Origin: Nocardia farcinica
GTDB taxonomy: Bacteria; Actinomycetota; Actinomycetes; Mycobacteriales; Mycobacteriaceae
Reading direction: 5' to 3'
Length of the DNA stretch: 64,000 nt
Assembly (NCBI RefSeq): GCF_001182745.1
Contig: NZ_LN868939.1
Location: forward strand, 2,170,001-2,234,000
Shown here: positions 63,158 to 64,000 of the stretch, in pieces
How the letters are laid out: the number at the start of each line of letters is the position of its first letter
Position numbering within the stretch: position 1 is the first letter of the stretch
Translations under genes and position numbers: made by a program
Notes under the pieces: model-generated
What the model was told of the DNA's origin: nothing
The model's database searches: none
What the model saw: only the letters and a program-made list of their open reading frames with translations

Positions 63158-63769
63158 ATGGTGGCACCGACGGCGTTGGCACTGGTGTGCACGTTGAAGA
63201 AGTCTTCGGCGCAGTCGAGTTCGGAACTGATCGCGCGACAGGTGCTCGACCGGCTGGGCGGGCACGGGGTGCGGGGAGAGCTGGTGCGGGTGGTCGACTA
63301 CGACGTCCGGCCCGGCGTCACCGCGGACGAAGGGGACGGCGACCAGTGGCCGCAGCTGCGGGAGCGGATCGCCGCGGCCGACATCCTGCTGGTGGCGACG
63401 CCGACGTGGGTGGGGCACATGTCGTCGGTGGCGCAGCGGGTGCTGGAACGACTCGACGCCGAACTGTCGACCACCGACGACCAGGGCAGGCCCGCCATGG
63501 TCGGCAAGGTCGGACTGGCCGCGGTGGTCGGCAACGAGGACGGTGCGCACAAGATCGTCGCCGATCTCTTCCAGGGGCTGAACGACATCGGCTTCACCAT
63601 CCCGGCGCAGGGCTGCACCTACTGGAACGGCAACGCCATGCAGACCACCGACTACATCGACCTGGACGAGACGCCCGAGACGGTGGCAAGCACCACCGCG
63701 GCGATGGCCCGCAACGCCGCCCACCTCGCCGGGCTGCTGCGCGAGCGGCCCTATCCCGCCTACGAGTAG
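63158..63769 (+). CDS. Flavodoxin-like NAD(P)H-dependent oxidoreductase
   Basis: The product is 203 residues of the FMN-reductase/flavodoxin-like fold: TALALVCTLKKSSAQSSSEL (phosphate-binding loop region), then LVATPTWVGHMSS and VGNEDGAHKIVADL. It probably binds FMN and reduces quinones or similar acceptors using NAD(P)H. AGGAGG precedes ATG 63158, with a stress-type promoter upstream. The next gene, also with such a promoter, starts 54 bases downstream. Confidence 0.87.
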   Translation: MVAPTALALVCTLKKSSAQSSSELIARQVLDRLGGHGVRGELVRVVDYDVRPGVTADEGDGDQWPQLRERIAAADILLVATPTWVGHMSSVAQRVLERLDAELSTTDDQGRPAMVGKVGLAAVVGNEDGAHKIVADLFQGLNDIGFTIPAQGCTYWNGNAMQTTDYIDLDETPETVASTTAAMARNAAHLAGLLRERPYPAYE

Positions 63770-63774
63770 CCCCC

Positions 63775-63799
63775 GGTTGACCGCGGCCGGGCCGGGTAT
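63775..63799 (+). promoter_or_regulatory. SigB/SigF-like promoter of the gene at 63824
   Basis: GGTTG (63775-63779), 14 bases, GGGTAT (63794-63799), 24 bases before ATG 63824. This is the closest match in the window to the combined motif. Confidence 0.55.
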
Positions 63800-63823
63800 C
63801 CCGCGCCACAGAGGAGGTGTGTC

Positions 63824-64000
63824 ATGCCGAAGGAATGGACCGACAAACAGGAACGGCAGTACGAGCACATCAAGGACTCGGCGAAGGAGCGCGGCGCGGG
63901 CACCAAGCGCGCCAAGGAGATCGCCGCCCGCACCGTGAACAAGAACCGCGCGCAGGCCGGCCAGACCAAGACCGCCAGCCGCTCCTCCACCAAGGACCGC
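63824..64000 (+). CDS. Small basic stress protein (plasmid-stabilisation-protein annotated family), partial
   Basis: The frame runs off the right edge after 59 codons. It begins MPKEWTDKQERQYEHIKDSA and continues with RAKEIAARTVNKNRAQAG, a hydrophilic, Lys/Arg-rich sequence. This is the small actinobacterial family often named plasmid stabilisation protein, although it is chromosomal and resembles Rho-N-associated stress proteins. GAGGAGG precedes the ATG and a GGGTAT promoter lies upstream. The C-terminus is outside the window. Confidence 0.8.
   Translation, partial: MPKEWTDKQERQYEHIKDSAKERGAGTKRAKEIAARTVNKNRAQAGQTKTASRSSTKDR

Overview
The window is very GC-rich, densely coding actinobacterial chromosome. 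A secreted antigen-85-type esterase, a crtE-crtI-crtB carotenoid operon, many GTG starts, leaderless promoters and SigB/SigF-like promoter motifs point to the order Mycobacteriales. Nocardia is my best guess; the genus is inferred, not proven. I saw no rRNA, tRNA, CRISPR array, insertion sequence or integrase.

Layout. 0-5.3 kb: end of an unidentified gene, a Cys-rich copper-binding four-helix protein, an alpha/beta hydrolase, and a MoxR-type AAA+ ATPase coupled to a VWA protein. 5.3-8.3 kb: methionine ABC importer metQ-metN-metI and a DUF2200 protein. 8.3-11.1 kb: a MerR-HEAT regulator with a HEAT-repeat partner behind a textbook MerR promoter, then ohrR-ohr for organic peroxide defence. 11.1-15.1 kb: a 29-residue ORF, then crtE-crtI-crtB. 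15.2-19.8 kb: MFS drug exporter, divergent TetR with clear operators, and a UvrA-like ABC protein. 19.8-25.3 kb: VOC protein and AraC regulator, LysR divergent from a YeiH-type exporter, a Tat-exported PhoD phosphatase, small hypotheticals. 25.3-30.2 kb: a stress and regulation block (KGG protein, PAS-ANTAR protein, Dps, STAS-ATPase protein, antigen-85 esterase, DUF6766). 30.2-35.6 kb: TerD-AIM24 fusion divergent from a LigD-type polymerase domain, a DUF2332 protein and TerC.

35.6-40.1 kb looks accessory. It holds a HAD phosphatase, an XRE/TPR regulator split by an in-frame TGA, a degenerate cold-shock gene abutting a frameshifted SAM-methyltransferase remnant, and two unfamiliar genes, one with a PD-(D/E)XK-like signature.

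40.2-44.7 kb is an AraC-controlled two-component flavin monooxygenase with a maleylacetate-reductase-like enzyme, probably for phenol or nitrophenol hydroxylation. 44.8-51.4 kb: ABC-2 exporter, DJ-1/PfpI protein, atypical cytochrome P450, TetR/epimerase pair with a strong palindromic operator, and a hypothetical protein. 51.6-56.5 kb: TetR, DUF2236 oxygenase, and a DUF6285-phosphotransferase-acyl-CoA dehydrogenase operon. 56.6-61.8 kb: GMC (cholesterol-oxidase-like) enzyme, Baeyer-Villiger-type monooxygenase, AraC and SDR, a lipid/sterol oxidation block. 61.9-64 kb: AI-2E transporter, flavodoxin-like protein and a small stress protein cut by the window end.

Two signals cross gene boundaries. 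A structured ~78-bp repeat with an 11-bp inverted repeat and constant 13-nt loop occurs in two intergenic regions, with a decayed third locus, and supplies the stop codon of two unrelated genes. Several stress genes share G(G/A)TTG/GTTT-N14/15-GGGTA promoter motifs, suggesting one alternative-sigma regulon.
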